From an uncultured Muribaculaceae bacterium (GTDB lineage: Bacteria; Bacteroidota; Bacteroidia; Bacteroidales; Muribaculaceae), in assembly GCA_910578035.1 (NCBI GenBank), contig CAJTOB010000002.1:27305-91304 (forward strand): a stretch of DNA of 64,000 nucleotides, read 5' to 3'. Positions 8,301-17,603 of the stretch are shown here, in pieces (the first letter of the stretch is position 1; the number at the start of each line of letters is the position of its first letter). The position numbers were made by a program, and so were the translations under genes. The notes beneath the pieces were generated by a model that saw only the letters and a list, made by a program, of their open reading frames with translations, made no database searches and was not told the origin of the DNA.

Positions 8301-9774
8301 CTAACTTTTGACCTGTAATCTGTAGCTGGCGTATGTCTGCTTGATTTTGAAGCCGGTAAACGCCATGACGAGCGACATCACCGGCGACAGATAATTGAAC
8401 ACGCAGAATGGCAGATAGGTGAGGGTAGACACTCCGAGCACAGTCGACTGGGTGACGCCGCAAGAATTCCATGGAATAAGCACCGATGTCACCGACACAG
8501 AGTCTTCGAGGGTGCGGCTGAGCAGGCGCGACTCAAGGCCGAAGCGACGGTAGACATTGCGGAACATATTGCCGCCGATAATCAGCGAAAGATACTGGTC
8601 GGCCGTGCAGCTGTTGATGAACAGGCCTCCCCCGACTGTAGAGCCTACGATGGCAAAGCGGCTTTTGAGGCGTGCGGTGATTTTGTGGGTGAGTACGCCG
8701 AGCATGCCTGTGCCTATCATTGCGGTGCCGAATGTCATGGCACACAGCACAAGTGCTATCGTCGGGAGCATGCCGGTGATGCCGCCGGTGCCTACGAGGC
8801 TGTCGAATGTCTCATGGCCGGTGTCGAATGCGGTCTCGCTCCAGAGCAGACGCAGCGTCATGCCGGCATAATCGGCAAACGACTCTCCGCCGGCGAGCAT
8901 GGCCGTTTCCCGGCTGGAATATGAAGATGCCTGCCAGACCGAGCATTGAGCTTATCAGAAGAGTAAGCAGTGTGTTGACGCGGAATGCAATCAGAGTAAG
9001 CGTTACGGCCGGTATCACCAAAGTCCAGGGAGTGATGACGAAAGTGCGGTTGATAAGTCCGAGCATGTCGCCGGCGCTCTCTGCCGGAGAAGCGTCTATG
9101 CACAGCCCCGCAATGAGGAACGCCAGAAGAGCCAGCCCCATGGCCGGAATGGCCGTCAGCATGAGATAGCGTATGTGGTCGAACAGGTCTACGCCGCACG
9201 CGCTCGAGGCCACTACGGTGGTGTCGCTGAGCGGCGACACCTTGTCGCCGAAATAAGCGCCCGAAATGATGGCTCCGGCCACCCAGCCGGGGTGAAAGCC
9301 CATGACAGTTCCGATGCCCATGAAGGCCACGCCGATAGTGGCGATGGTGCTCCACGAGCTGCCCGTGAGAACCGATATGACGGCGCATACGGCGCATGTG
9401 GTGACAAGGAAAAATGTCGGGTTGAGTATTCTCATGCCGAAGTCTATAAGCGTCGGCACAACACCGCTGAGCATCCATGTGGTCGAAACCATTGCTATGA
9501 ACACAAGCATCGGCACCGCCGGAAGAATCTGGCGTGCGCTTCGGCGGAAACCGACGGTAAGACCGCGCCGGCATAGTGTGCCCGAAAAGGCGCTAAGTGC
9601 AACGGCTATGATGGCCGAGGCCAGCAAGGCCCAGGGGCTGAGGTCGGAAATCGCATCGGCACCTATGAAAACAACCACGCCGACCAACAAAACAAGAAGA
9701 GTAACTACCGGAAACGCCGAGAGGGCGAAAGATGGAGATTTAGCCACACTCGTGGCAAGAGAAGGGCTTTTCAA
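8301..9774 (-). pseudogene. nhaC: NhaC-type Na+/H+ antiporter, broken by a single-base frameshift
   Basis: Two overlapping minus-strand frames together encode one NhaC-family antiporter. The N-terminal frame contains GSSWSTIATIGVAFMGIG and GAYFGDKVSPLSDTTVVAS, the family's ion-site motifs. It runs correctly to GIFIFQP and then continues as basic nonsense (GNGHARRRR). The other frame resumes at ETAMLAGGESF and ends with NSCTADQYLSLIIGGNMF and IPWNSCGVTQS. Removing one C from the CCC at 8909-8911 restores FQPETAMLAGG and a 490-residue protein of normal length. The likely start is the TTG at 9774 (LKSPSLATS); the ATG at 10017 would add 81 implausible residues. This is either a real disabling mutation or a homopolymer error in the assembly. 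Confidence 0.85.
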
Positions 9775-9817
9775 TTCTTTGTAAGTAATATATGTGTGTC
9801 TGCTGTAAAAACGGTCG

Positions 9818-9825
9818 CAAAAATA
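9818..9825 (-). promoter_or_regulatory. -7 element (TATTTTTG) upstream of nhaC
   Basis: The minus strand reads TATTTTTG 44 bases upstream of the proposed TTG start. This supports the TTG over the distal ATG at 10017, which lies upstream of this promoter. Confidence 0.5.
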
Positions 9826-9978
9826 AGCAAAATACTTCAGATATGTGGCGTTTTGACTGCTAAATAATCGTAAAACCATAAATGTGCCACCGAATGGCTT
9901 GCCGTCGCTTTCATGCCTGGTTGTTAGGTAGATAAAGTTGACGAAAAAGGACTGTGGGGCTCTTGCGTTTGAGTTTTT

Positions 9979-10010
9979 TTTGGCTGAGAAAGTTATTTTA
10001 GCTAAATTTG
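9979..10010 (+). promoter_or_regulatory. Full Bacteroidetes promoter (TTTG-N20-TAAATTTG) for the DUF4493 operon
   Basis: TTTG at 9979-9982, exactly 20 bases and TAAATTTG at 10003-10010 give a perfect consensus match. The start point would fall near 10017, giving a leader of about 90 bases before the first lipoprotein gene. Confidence 0.75.
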
Positions 10011-10050
10011 CCGTCATAATGTGTCCGTGTATTTAGTTTTTAATCCGGAT

Positions 10051-10070
10051 TGCGGATAACTGCGGATAAC
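10051..10070 (+). repeat. 10-bp tandem repeat in the lipoprotein operon leader
   Basis: TGCGGATAAC occurs twice head to tail inside the predicted 5' untranslated leader, 37 bases before the ATG. It could be a protein-binding site or a slippage duplication. Confidence 0.5.
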
Positions 10071-10107
10071 TTATGAGAGAATGTACTAATAATAAACCAA
10101 TATCATT

Positions 10108-12639
10108 ATGAAAAAAACTATCATGGCCGGCATGGTATCGCTTACTGCTGTGACTTTGATGTGTGGTTGCGACGATTTCGGCGAAACCCGCGGCAAAGGG
10201 CAGGGGCGCATTATGCCTTTGATAGGACTTGACTCGCAGACTTTGGGAGCGGGGAGGGTGGTATCGCCCGATTCGCGTGCCGACGGCTCTGTCGGGGTCA
10301 ATGATCTTTCGGTTACCCTCGAAACTACTGCGGGCGACTACAAAAAGACCTGGGAAAGTGTTGATGCTTTTGTAAAAGACTGCGAAACAGAGCGATTCTC
10401 GATTGGAGAATATCTCTTGAGCGTATGGTACGGTGACCAGAAAAGCACAGGTTTCGATGTTCCGGCCTATTATGGCTCGGCTACGCTGACAGTGAAAGAC
10501 GACCAGGCAACCGAAGTAGGTGTGAGCGCATCGATGTCAAAATCGATGTTTTCAATCGCTTATACCGATGCTTTTCAGAAGTATATGAGCGACTGGTCGG
10601 TGGAAATCGGCGGTGTTACAATTGCGAGCGATGAGACTCGTCCGGCTTATGTGTTGCCCGGTGAGGTCGCTGTTAAAATGTCGTTTACCACTGTAGGCGG
10701 CCAGACTGCGACAACCACTGTAGCTACAGTCAACGCTCAGGCCAGACACCACTACAAAGTGACTGTGGATGTAAACGGCGGCGAGGTCAATGATGCCGCT
10801 CTAAAAGTAGACTGGGATGAAACCCTCGAAACCGAAAATGTAGAAATCAAGCTCGAAGGCCTTTTCAGCTCCGAGCCTCCGGCAATCACCGCCGACGGCT
10901 TTGTGGCAGGCGAGGCCGTAAGTTTTGTCGAGGGCTTTGTACCCGAGACTCCTCTCAAACTCAATATTGTAGCTATGGGCGGTCTCAAGAGCGTGCTGCT
11001 CGAAACGAGCTCACATGGCCTTAACGGCTGGCCCGCTTCCGTAGAACTCCTTGGAGCCGATGCCGCTACTCAGCAGCTCCTTACCGGCAAAGGCCTCGCC
11101 GCTCTCGGTCTATGGCGTAATCCCGGCCAGATGGCTCAGATAGACTTCGCCGGTGTGCTGAAGAATATCAAGACCAGCCCCGAAGGCAACACAAGCGAGT
11201 TTACCGTTACTGTGACCGACAATTACGGCCGCACCGGCTCTATGGCTCTCACTGTTGAGGCTGAAGGCCTTGTCCTGAACCTCGACCCTGCCGGCGAGGC
11301 ATTCTATATGCCCGGCGAGCCTGTCGCACTCACCATGGAGTATAACGGACCCGACCCGAAAGCAAATATCGAGCTCACATATATGGCTTCAAGCGCGGGC
11401 CGTCCGCGCCCTGTAGCAGACTGGACAGTAGAGCCTCTTGGCCGAGCAGCCGGTTTCTACAAAGTGACGATGAACGGATTCACAAGCACCGGCAACATCG
11501 AGCTTACCGCGAAATGCAACGGATACTCGACAAGCACTACAATCAAGGCCCCGCGCTATGTAGTATCGGCCGACGATAACAACGTATTCGCCAAATACGC
11601 ATATGTTTCCGTATTCGACAACGAAACCAATGCTCCCGCCGACCTTAGCACCCTTACATTCGGTGCTACAGTCAATGGTGCCGACATAGCTATAGGCGGT
11701 GCTGTAGAGGGCAACTATTACAAGGTTACCGGCCTTACCCCCGGTCAGGTGAACAATATCCGCGTCGTTAGCGACGAACGCTCCACCGTAGCCGCCGTCC
11801 GTGCCGAAGCCGCCACTCAGCTTCCTGACCCGGATATGGATTTTTGGGATCCTGAAAAGAAAGGTGATTATCAGTATCTTTGGACTGTCGGTTCGGAAAA
11901 TGCATGGAATACTTTAAATCCTCTTACAATCTCTACTTACGGTTCCGGTAGTGGAAATGGCCTGAATACTGGAGGCTGTTCCTATAAAGCAACTTCCGGA
12001 ACAATTCCGGCAAATAGCAGAAGCACCCAGTCGACGGCGACAGGCGGTTTTTGGGGAACTAGCACACATTCTGATGGTCATACAGAAGGAAACGCCACTC
12101 TACACAGCGATAAGCAGTATTCGGGCTCGAATGCGGCTTTGATAAGAACAGTGGGTTGGGGTCGTGGCAATACTGCTAGTGCCGCATCTTCCGGCCAGGG
12201 TTTCGGAACATGTCAGAATAAGACTCCCGGCGAATTATACCTTGGAGCATATCAGAATGGGGCTCCTGTATATGGCCATGGTTTTACATCGCGTCCGTCT
12301 GCGCTTACTTTCTTTTACCGCTATGACGTGGTAAGTTCAGGGAATGGAGACTATGGTACAGCCGAAGTGTCAGTTTATGACGAATCGGGAACTGTTATTT
12401 CAAGCGGACGAATCGAACTTGGTGAGCAATCGGAATATACAGAAGTGTCAATACCGCTTGTGTATAGTGTCAATACCGGTAAGGCCGCAAAGATTAGTGT
12501 GATATTCAAATCGTCGGGTAATGAGGCTGCCATGAGCGCGTCCACTACTTATTGGCGTTGCCCCGGCGTTAAAAATACTTCGGGCGGCGAGTATGTTGGC
12601 TCCGAACTTTATATCGACGATATAGAATTAATCTATTAA
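10108..12639 (+). CDS. DUF4493/PCMD-type surface lipoprotein, first of three
   Basis: An 843-residue lipoprotein. The signal peptide ends at a lipobox near LMCGC with the acidic +2/+3 residues (CDDFGE) typical of surface-exported Bacteroidetes lipoproteins. Residues ~40-250 are a DUF4493-like beta domain (SIGEYLLSVWYG, GFDVPAYYGSATLTV). A middle section has Ig/FN3-like repeats. From about residue 575 (PDPDMDFWDPEKK) to the end it matches the PCMD (putative carbohydrate metabolism) domain, ending in the family's LYIDDIELIY strand. Base composition drops visibly at the start of the PCMD part (~11,830). First gene of a three-gene operon. Probably a cell-surface adhesin or glycan-binding protein; this is inferred from families of unproven function. 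Confidence 0.75.
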   Translation: MKKTIMAGMVSLTAVTLMCGCDDFGETRGKGQGRIMPLIGLDSQTLGAGRVVSPDSRADGSVGVNDLSVTLETTAGDYKKTWESVDAFVKDCETERFSIGEYLLSVWYGDQKSTGFDVPAYYGSATLTVKDDQATEVGVSASMSKSMFSIAYTDAFQKYMSDWSVEIGGVTIASDETRPAYVLPGEVAVKMSFTTVGGQTATTTVATVNAQARHHYKVTVDVNGGEVNDAALKVDWDETLETENVEIKLEGLFSSEPPAITADGFVAGEAVSFVEGFVPETPLKLNIVAMGGLKSVLLETSSHGLNGWPASVELLGADAATQQLLTGKGLAALGLWRNPGQMAQIDFAGVLKNIKTSPEGNTSEFTVTVTDNYGRTGSMALTVEAEGLVLNLDPAGEAFYMPGEPVALTMEYNGPDPKANIELTYMASSAGRPRPVADWTVEPLGRAAGFYKVTMNGFTSTGNIELTAKCNGYSTSTTIKAPRYVVSADDNNVFAKYAYVSVFDNETNAPADLSTLTFGATVNGADIAIGGAVEGNYYKVTGLTPGQVNNIRVVSDERSTVAAVRAEAATQLPDPDMDFWDPEKKGDYQYLWTVGSENAWNTLNPLTISTYGSGSGNGLNTGGCSYKATSGTIPANSRSTQSTATGGFWGTSTHSDGHTEGNATLHSDKQYSGSNAALIRTVGWGRGNTASAASSGQGFGTCQNKTPGELYLGAYQNGAPVYGHGFTSRPSALTFFYRYDVVSSGNGDYGTAEVSVYDESGTVISSGRIELGEQSEYTEVSIPLVYSVNTGKAAKISVIFKSSGNEAAMSASTTYWRCPGVKNTSGGEYVGSELYIDDIELIY

Positions 12640-12649
12640 TAGAAAACTG

Positions 12650-13975
12650 ATGAAAATCAATATATATAATATCGCGCTTGCGGCATCAATGCTTACTGTC
12701 GCATCGTGCTCGGAGCACTGGACTCCTCCTGTTGGTTCTGACGGCTCTCTGGCTCTTGGCTCGATGGTTGTCGATGTCAAGGAAAACGCCAACGTGATTG
12801 TTTCGTCGGGCTCGCGTGCGGCAGCCGACGTCAACAGCTTCCAGGTGACAATATATGACAAGACCGGAGCCGAAGCCGGTTCGTGGGTCTACGGCCAGAT
12901 GCCCGAAATAGTCACTCTCGCCGCAGGCGACGGCTATGTGGTGAAAGTGAAATCGCACGACGTCGAAAAGGCTGCCTGGGAAATGCCATATTACTATGGC
13001 GAATCCAAATCGTTTACTGTCGAAAAGAACAAGATAACAGAAGTCGGCACCGTTACAGCCGAATTCAAGTCTGTTAAAGTCACAGTCGAGTTCACCGACG
13101 AGCTCAAGGCTGTAGTGAGCGACGATGTAAAGGTTGTTATCGAAGCCAACGACGAAGGCCTCATCACATTCACTAAGAAAGAAATAGAGGAGGGTACTGC
13201 GGCCTACTTCGAATATGTGGAAGGTTCGACCACTATGGTTGCCCGCTTTGCCGGCTCAATCAACGGCAATGCCACCGAAAACAAGGCTCCGTTTACCGAC
13301 GTGGCCCCGGGGCAGCACCGTATAGTGCGCTATGGAGTGAAAGTTGGCCCTGATGTACCCAAACCCGACGGCTCCATCACGCCCGGCGGCATATCTCTTG
13401 ACACAGAAATAGTTGAGGTAGATGTAAACGGTAATGTTACTGTGGTTGACCCCACACTCGACCCGAGCGACCGCCCCGGCCATGAAGACCCCGAGAACCC
13501 CGACCAGCCCGGCCCCGACGAGCCTACACCTCCGACCCCCGGCGATGACGTAATTGAGTTTACAAAGGGTGCCGACAATGACAATTTCAATCTTGAAGGC
13601 GTCAATACCGTTAAGCAGGGCGATGATTCTTTTGGTGAAGTTGTAGTCAATATCAATGCCGAAAAGGGTGTTAAAAACCTTTTTGTGACAATCAAACCCG
13701 GTGATGAAGGCTTCTCTGCCGCGCTTGCCGACCTCGGACTGCTCGACACGTTCGACCTCGCAAATCCCGGAGACCTTGAGGCTTCTCTTGGCCCCGATGG
13801 CTTGAACTTACCGATAAAAGATGCTGTTGCAGGCAAGACTGTAGTTCCATTCGATATTTCGGGCTTCATACCAATGCTCTCGGCATTTGTAGGAGAGCAC
13901 TCTTTTGAGCTTCGCACTGTTGATTCTGATAATAATGAGAAATCTATGACCTTGGTTTTCAAGGTTGTTGAATAA
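12650..13975 (+). CDS. DUF4493-type surface lipoprotein, second of three
   Basis: A 441-residue lipoprotein with a lipobox at TVASC (Cys20). Residues ~35-245 resemble the DUF4493 domain of both neighbours (YYYGESKSFTVEKNKITEVGTVT). A Pro/Asp/Glu-rich linker of about 35 residues (~262-297, with DPENPDQPGPDEPTPP) joins it to a C-terminal domain of about 140 residues resembling an Ig-like module of the other two proteins (FDISGFIPML, FVGEHSFELRTVDSDNNEKSM). It lacks the C-terminal PCMD part. It begins 10 bp after the first gene and 11 bp separate it from the third. Confidence 0.72.
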   Translation: MKINIYNIALAASMLTVASCSEHWTPPVGSDGSLALGSMVVDVKENANVIVSSGSRAAADVNSFQVTIYDKTGAEAGSWVYGQMPEIVTLAAGDGYVVKVKSHDVEKAAWEMPYYYGESKSFTVEKNKITEVGTVTAEFKSVKVTVEFTDELKAVVSDDVKVVIEANDEGLITFTKKEIEEGTAAYFEYVEGSTTMVARFAGSINGNATENKAPFTDVAPGQHRIVRYGVKVGPDVPKPDGSITPGGISLDTEIVEVDVNGNVTVVDPTLDPSDRPGHEDPENPDQPGPDEPTPPTPGDDVIEFTKGADNDNFNLEGVNTVKQGDDSFGEVVVNINAEKGVKNLFVTIKPGDEGFSAALADLGLLDTFDLANPGDLEASLGPDGLNLPIKDAVAGKTVVPFDISGFIPMLSAFVGEHSFELRTVDSDNNEKSMTLVFKVVE

Positions 13976-13986
13976 GCCCTTGCTTT

Positions 13987-16164
13987 ATGAAAAGGATAAA
14001 CTATATATATGTAATGGCTGCAGGCCTTATGCTTGCAACCGCTTGCTCCGAAGAGAAATTCGAGGGCTCGGGCGAGGGTAATATCGTGCTCAGCACCAGC
14101 GTGAGCACCGATATGACAGTTGTGTCGCGTGCAATCGAAGACGATATCAAAGCCGGAACGATGATATGGATTTCGCGGGCGGAAGGCGGTCTGGTGCGCC
14201 GGTATAATACCCTTGCCGACGTTCCCACCGGCGCTTTCCCCATGCTCTCGGGCAGCTATATAGCCGAGGCTTGGGCCGGCGACTCTGTTTCTGCCTCATG
14301 GGATAAGCGATATTTCAAAGGCTATACCGAGTTCGCTGTCAAGGGCGGTGAGACATCTGATGTCAATATTCTCTGCAAGATTGCCAATGTGGCCGCTGAG
14401 GTGAAATATCAGGACGGTCTCGGCAATTATCTGTCGGATTATACCATGACTGTCGGCCACCGTCGCGGTTCGCTCGACTTTACGGTAGAGGACGCAACCG
14501 ACGGCCGCCGTGCATACTATATGATGCCGTCGACCGACAAGAACCTTGCATGGACCTTCAAGGGCACGCAACTCAATGGAGAGCCTTTCGAGCAGGAAGG
14601 CGTGATTGAGAATGCTCTGCCCGGGCATCTGTATGTTCTCAATGTGACATACAGCACCCAGAGCACAAATGTCGGCGGTGCCATCGTTACCATAACAATC
14701 GACGACAAAGTGATAGAGGTCAACGATAATATCGAACTCATAGCACCGCCTTCTATCGCAGGCTATGATTTTGACATTGCCAAGCCTCTTACCGCCGCCA
14801 AGGGCGAAATAGGCGACCGCACAGTCTTTATATCGAGTGCCGACGAAATTGTGAGTGTCGTGCTCGACAGCGAGGAGCTTTCCGGCCTCGACGTGATGGA
14901 GGGCGGTACTGATGTTGAAATCGCTGCCGGTTCTGCCGCCGCTCTCGCCGCTCTCGATGAGCTGGGTATCTCATGCCGCTATGTAGCCGCTGTTGTCGGC
15001 AACGAGCAGAAGGAGAAATCGCTCTTCCGCATCAATTTCACTGAGAACTTTACCAATACGCTCGGCGACGGTGAGCACACATTCGTTATTTCCGCAACCG
15101 ACAGCAAGGGCCAGACCTCTGCGGCGACGCTGATTTTCAACGTCAGCGATGCTCCCGTAGTTATAGTTCCTGTATCGCCTGCCGATTATAGCTCGCGCAA
15201 GGCCGTTCTGCGGGGAACTGTGACGAAAAACGATGTCGAGAGCGTAGGCTTCCGCTATCGTCAGGCCGGTGTCGGCGAGTGGCAGTACATAGAAGGTACT
15301 CCCGTGAGTCGAGCGCTGGCTATGGGAACCGAGTTCTATGCCGAGCTTACCGACCTTGTTCCCGGCACAAACTATGAGTATAAGGCTGTGTCGGACGACT
15401 TCGAGACCGCTGTTCAGACCTTTGCGACAGATTCAGAGCCGCAGTTGCCTAATGCAGGTTTCGAAGACTGGGATACGTCAGGCAAAGCATATCTGCTCTA
15501 CGCTCCCGGAGGCTCTATGTTCTGGGATTCTGGTAACCATGGCTCTACTACCATCGGTGCGAAATACAATATAACGATGCCCGATTCTGAAGTGAAGCAT
15601 TCAGGCTCATACAGTGCAAAACTTGCTTCTACAAAGGTTGTAATCAAATTCGCAGCCGGAAACTTGTTTGCAGGAAAATATCTCGAAACAGCCGGCACAA
15701 ACGGTGTCCTCGGCTGGGGTCGTTCATTTAACGGACGTCCGAAGGCAATGCGTGTTTGGGTAAAATATAATCCTGTGAGCATAGACAATGTCGGCTCGCT
15801 TCCGTCAGATATATCTGTGAAGAAAGGTGACCTCGACAACGGTATCGTTTATATCGCTCTTGTAGACGATACTACGGTTGAGTATGGAAACGAACAGTGG
15901 CCTTGCGTTGTCAAGACCGCAAGTCCGCCTCAGCTCTTCGATAAGGACGGTGCGAATGTAATCGCATACGGTGAAAAAGTGTTTGCGGAAGCAACTCCGG
16001 GTAATGACCTCATGGAATTTACAATTCCTCTGGATTACAAGGATAGCGCAAAAATACCGTCGAATATCATTCTTGTAGCTTCGGCAAGCCGCTATGGCGA
16101 TTACTTTACCGGCGGCGCCGGCTCGACCATGTGGGTAGACGATATCGAGCTCATCTACGAATAA
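13987..16164 (+). CDS. DUF4493/PCMD-type surface lipoprotein, third of three
   Basis: A 725-residue lipoprotein; the lipobox LATAC (Cys20) is followed by SEEKFE, an acidic surface-export signal. Residues ~25-230 are DUF4493-like (GSYIAEAWAGDSVSASWDKRYFKGYTEF). The middle resembles the C-terminal module of the second gene (LGDGEHTFVISATDSKGQ) and is followed by an FN3-like module (LTDLVPGTNYEYKAVS). Residues ~488-725 are a PCMD domain (LPNAGFEDWDTSGKAY ... STMWVDDIELIYE). A strong terminator follows. The three genes share domains in different combinations, as expected of duplication with domain shuffling. Confidence 0.75.
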   Translation: MKRINYIYVMAAGLMLATACSEEKFEGSGEGNIVLSTSVSTDMTVVSRAIEDDIKAGTMIWISRAEGGLVRRYNTLADVPTGAFPMLSGSYIAEAWAGDSVSASWDKRYFKGYTEFAVKGGETSDVNILCKIANVAAEVKYQDGLGNYLSDYTMTVGHRRGSLDFTVEDATDGRRAYYMMPSTDKNLAWTFKGTQLNGEPFEQEGVIENALPGHLYVLNVTYSTQSTNVGGAIVTITIDDKVIEVNDNIELIAPPSIAGYDFDIAKPLTAAKGEIGDRTVFISSADEIVSVVLDSEELSGLDVMEGGTDVEIAAGSAAALAALDELGISCRYVAAVVGNEQKEKSLFRINFTENFTNTLGDGEHTFVISATDSKGQTSAATLIFNVSDAPVVIVPVSPADYSSRKAVLRGTVTKNDVESVGFRYRQAGVGEWQYIEGTPVSRALAMGTEFYAELTDLVPGTNYEYKAVSDDFETAVQTFATDSEPQLPNAGFEDWDTSGKAYLLYAPGGSMFWDSGNHGSTTIGAKYNITMPDSEVKHSGSYSAKLASTKVVIKFAAGNLFAGKYLETAGTNGVLGWGRSFNGRPKAMRVWVKYNPVSIDNVGSLPSDISVKKGDLDNGIVYIALVDDTTVEYGNEQWPCVVKTASPPQLFDKDGANVIAYGEKVFAEATPGNDLMEFTIPLDYKDSAKIPSNIILVASASRYGDYFTGGAGSTMWVDDIELIYE

Positions 16165-16186
16165 TCACAGATTTCTATAGCATTCA

Positions 16187-16220
16187 AAAACCGCGTCCGG
16201 CATTTCTCGGACGCGGTTTT
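16187..16220 (+). terminator. Rho-independent terminator of the lipoprotein operon
   Basis: A perfect 13-bp stem, AAAACCGCGTCCG (16187-16199) pairing with 16208-16220, has an 8-base loop and is followed by GCTTTTTT. It lies 22 bases past the third lipoprotein gene. Confidence 0.88.
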
Positions 16221-16266
16221 GCTTTTTTAGCCCGGAAATTTTTTTCGGGTGTTGTGGAAAATTTAT

Positions 16267-16274
16267 TATATTTG
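16267..16274 (+). promoter_or_regulatory. -7 element (TATATTTG) for dnaN
   Basis: TATATTTG fits TAnnTTTG, 63 bp before the dnaN ATG and just past the preceding terminator. No TTTG lies at the usual distance upstream. Confidence 0.55.
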
Positions 16275-16337
16275 TAGATTAAATAAGTGCGCTTTGCGCA
16301 TTCATAGGAATAAATAAATCAAAACACATATAAAGTC

Positions 16338-17465
16338 ATGAAATTCAACGTTTCGAGCAAAGCCTTCTATAATGCCGCGGCTGCCGTGAGCAAGGTCATC
16401 AACTCTAAGAACGCACTCGCAATTCTTGATAACTTTCTGCTGACTCTTGATGGCGATACATTCACCATCACGGGTTCGGACGCCGAAAATGCTCTCACCG
16501 CGCGTCTCGAAGTGGCCGGTGCCAAGGGCTCGGGCAGTCTCTGCCTTGGTGCGCGCCGTCTTGTTGAGCTCCTCAAGGAGCTGCCCGACCAGGGTGTGGA
16601 GGTAGATGTAAACGAAGATACCCTCGAAGTGCAGCTTTCGTATTCGGCCGGTCACTACAGCTTCGTAGGTCTTCCCGGCGACCAGTATCCGGCATTTGCC
16701 GTGGCCGGCGACGACCGTCCTATCAGCTTCAGTGTGGCAACCGAACAGATTATCACCGGTCTCGACAATACGATGTTCGCTGTCAGCACCGACGAATATC
16801 GCCAGATTATGCAGGGCGTGCTGCTCGACATAGCTCCCGAAAGCATTACTTTTGTGGCTACCGACACACGCAAGCTTGTGCGCTACACTGACCGCCGCAC
16901 AGCTCCCGGCGTACAGGGCCAGTGCGTGCTGCCTTTCAAATCGTCGACCATCATCAAGAACGTGTTCGCCAAAGAGGAAACTCTCGATATCACCATGTCG
17001 GCCCGCAGCGCCGTCATCGAAAGCGCCAATTTCACTTTCCAGTGCGCATTCCTCAACGGCACTTATCCCGACTACAACCGCGTGATGCCCCGCAATAACA
17101 CGCTCGTGCTCACCGTAGACCGTCTGGCGCTTCTCAACGCTGTGCGTCGTGTCGGTATTTTTGTGGAGGTTGAGGGCGGTCTTGAGAAGTTCCGTATCAC
17201 CCCCGAGACTATTCTTCTGAAGGCCAACGACAACAATCTGTGCACCAGCGCGCGCGAGCAGGTGCCTTGTTCGTTCACCGGCAGCGAGCTCACTATCGGC
17301 TTCAGCGCCAGCTTCCTCACCGAAATCCTTACTACCATCAAGGGTTCTGATGTGGTTGTCAACCTTGGCGATGCCGGTCGTCCGGGCGTGTTCCGCCCTG
17401 CCGAAGAGCCTGAGAATACCGAACTGCTCATGCTCCTGATGCCTATGACCGTAGGCGAATTCTAA
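16338..17465 (+). CDS. dnaN: DNA polymerase III subunit beta (sliding clamp)
   Basis: A 375-residue clamp protein with the three-domain DnaN pattern. Features include SKNALAILDNFLL near the N-terminus, VSTDEYRQIMQGVLLDI and FVATDTRKLVRYTD in domain 2, NGTYPDYNRVMP at the domain 2/3 boundary, and a C-terminal LLMLLMPMTVGEF that forms the hydrophobic protein-binding pocket. It acts as a ring that tethers polymerase to DNA. dnaA is not adjacent, so the locus is unlikely to be the replication origin. It heads the exonuclease-coaBC-recN block, separated from it by an AT-rich repeat gap. Confidence 0.97.
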   Translation: MKFNVSSKAFYNAAAAVSKVINSKNALAILDNFLLTLDGDTFTITGSDAENALTARLEVAGAKGSGSLCLGARRLVELLKELPDQGVEVDVNEDTLEVQLSYSAGHYSFVGLPGDQYPAFAVAGDDRPISFSVATEQIITGLDNTMFAVSTDEYRQIMQGVLLDIAPESITFVATDTRKLVRYTDRRTAPGVQGQCVLPFKSSTIIKNVFAKEETLDITMSARSAVIESANFTFQCAFLNGTYPDYNRVMPRNNTLVLTVDRLALLNAVRRVGIFVEVEGGLEKFRITPETILLKANDNNLCTSAREQVPCSFTGSELTIGFSASFLTEILTTIKGSDVVVNLGDAGRPGVFRPAEEPENTELLMLLMPMTVGEF

Positions 17466-17466
17466 T

Positions 17467-17592
17467 TTAGAATTAAGAATTTAGAATTAAAAGACTGTAC
17501 TCGAATATTCTGAACAAAAATAATTGTTGCAAATATTCGCCGGCTGTCACCAAAGTGGCATTCAATTTTTAATTATAAATTCTTAATTATAA
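17467..17592. repeat. AT-rich 26-bp inverted repeat flanking the dnaN-exonuclease gap
   Basis: The arm at 17467-17492 and the arm at 17567-17592 are reverse complements with two mismatches in 26 bases. Both are built from TTAGAATTAAG/AATTATAAATTC-like units. The 74 bases between the arms look unremarkable. It fills almost the whole gap between dnaN and the exonuclease. Confidence 0.7.
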
Positions 17593-17603
17593 ATTCTTAA
17601 AAC

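Larger units (their letters stand above)
9775..10107. other. Divergent intergenic region, 333 bp
   Basis: This gap holds the minus-strand nhaC promoter element, the full promoter of the DUF4493 operon and a 10-bp tandem repeat in the operon leader. I see no gene, RNA fold or other structure in the rest. Confidence 0.6.

Noticed and set aside
10015..10017. ATG at 10017 as the nhaC start
   Set aside because: It would add 81 residues without membrane-protein character and lies upstream of the minus-strand promoter element at 9818-9825.
16338..17465. dnaN as a sign of a replication origin
   Set aside because: dnaA is not adjacent and I see no cluster of DnaA boxes in the flanking gaps.
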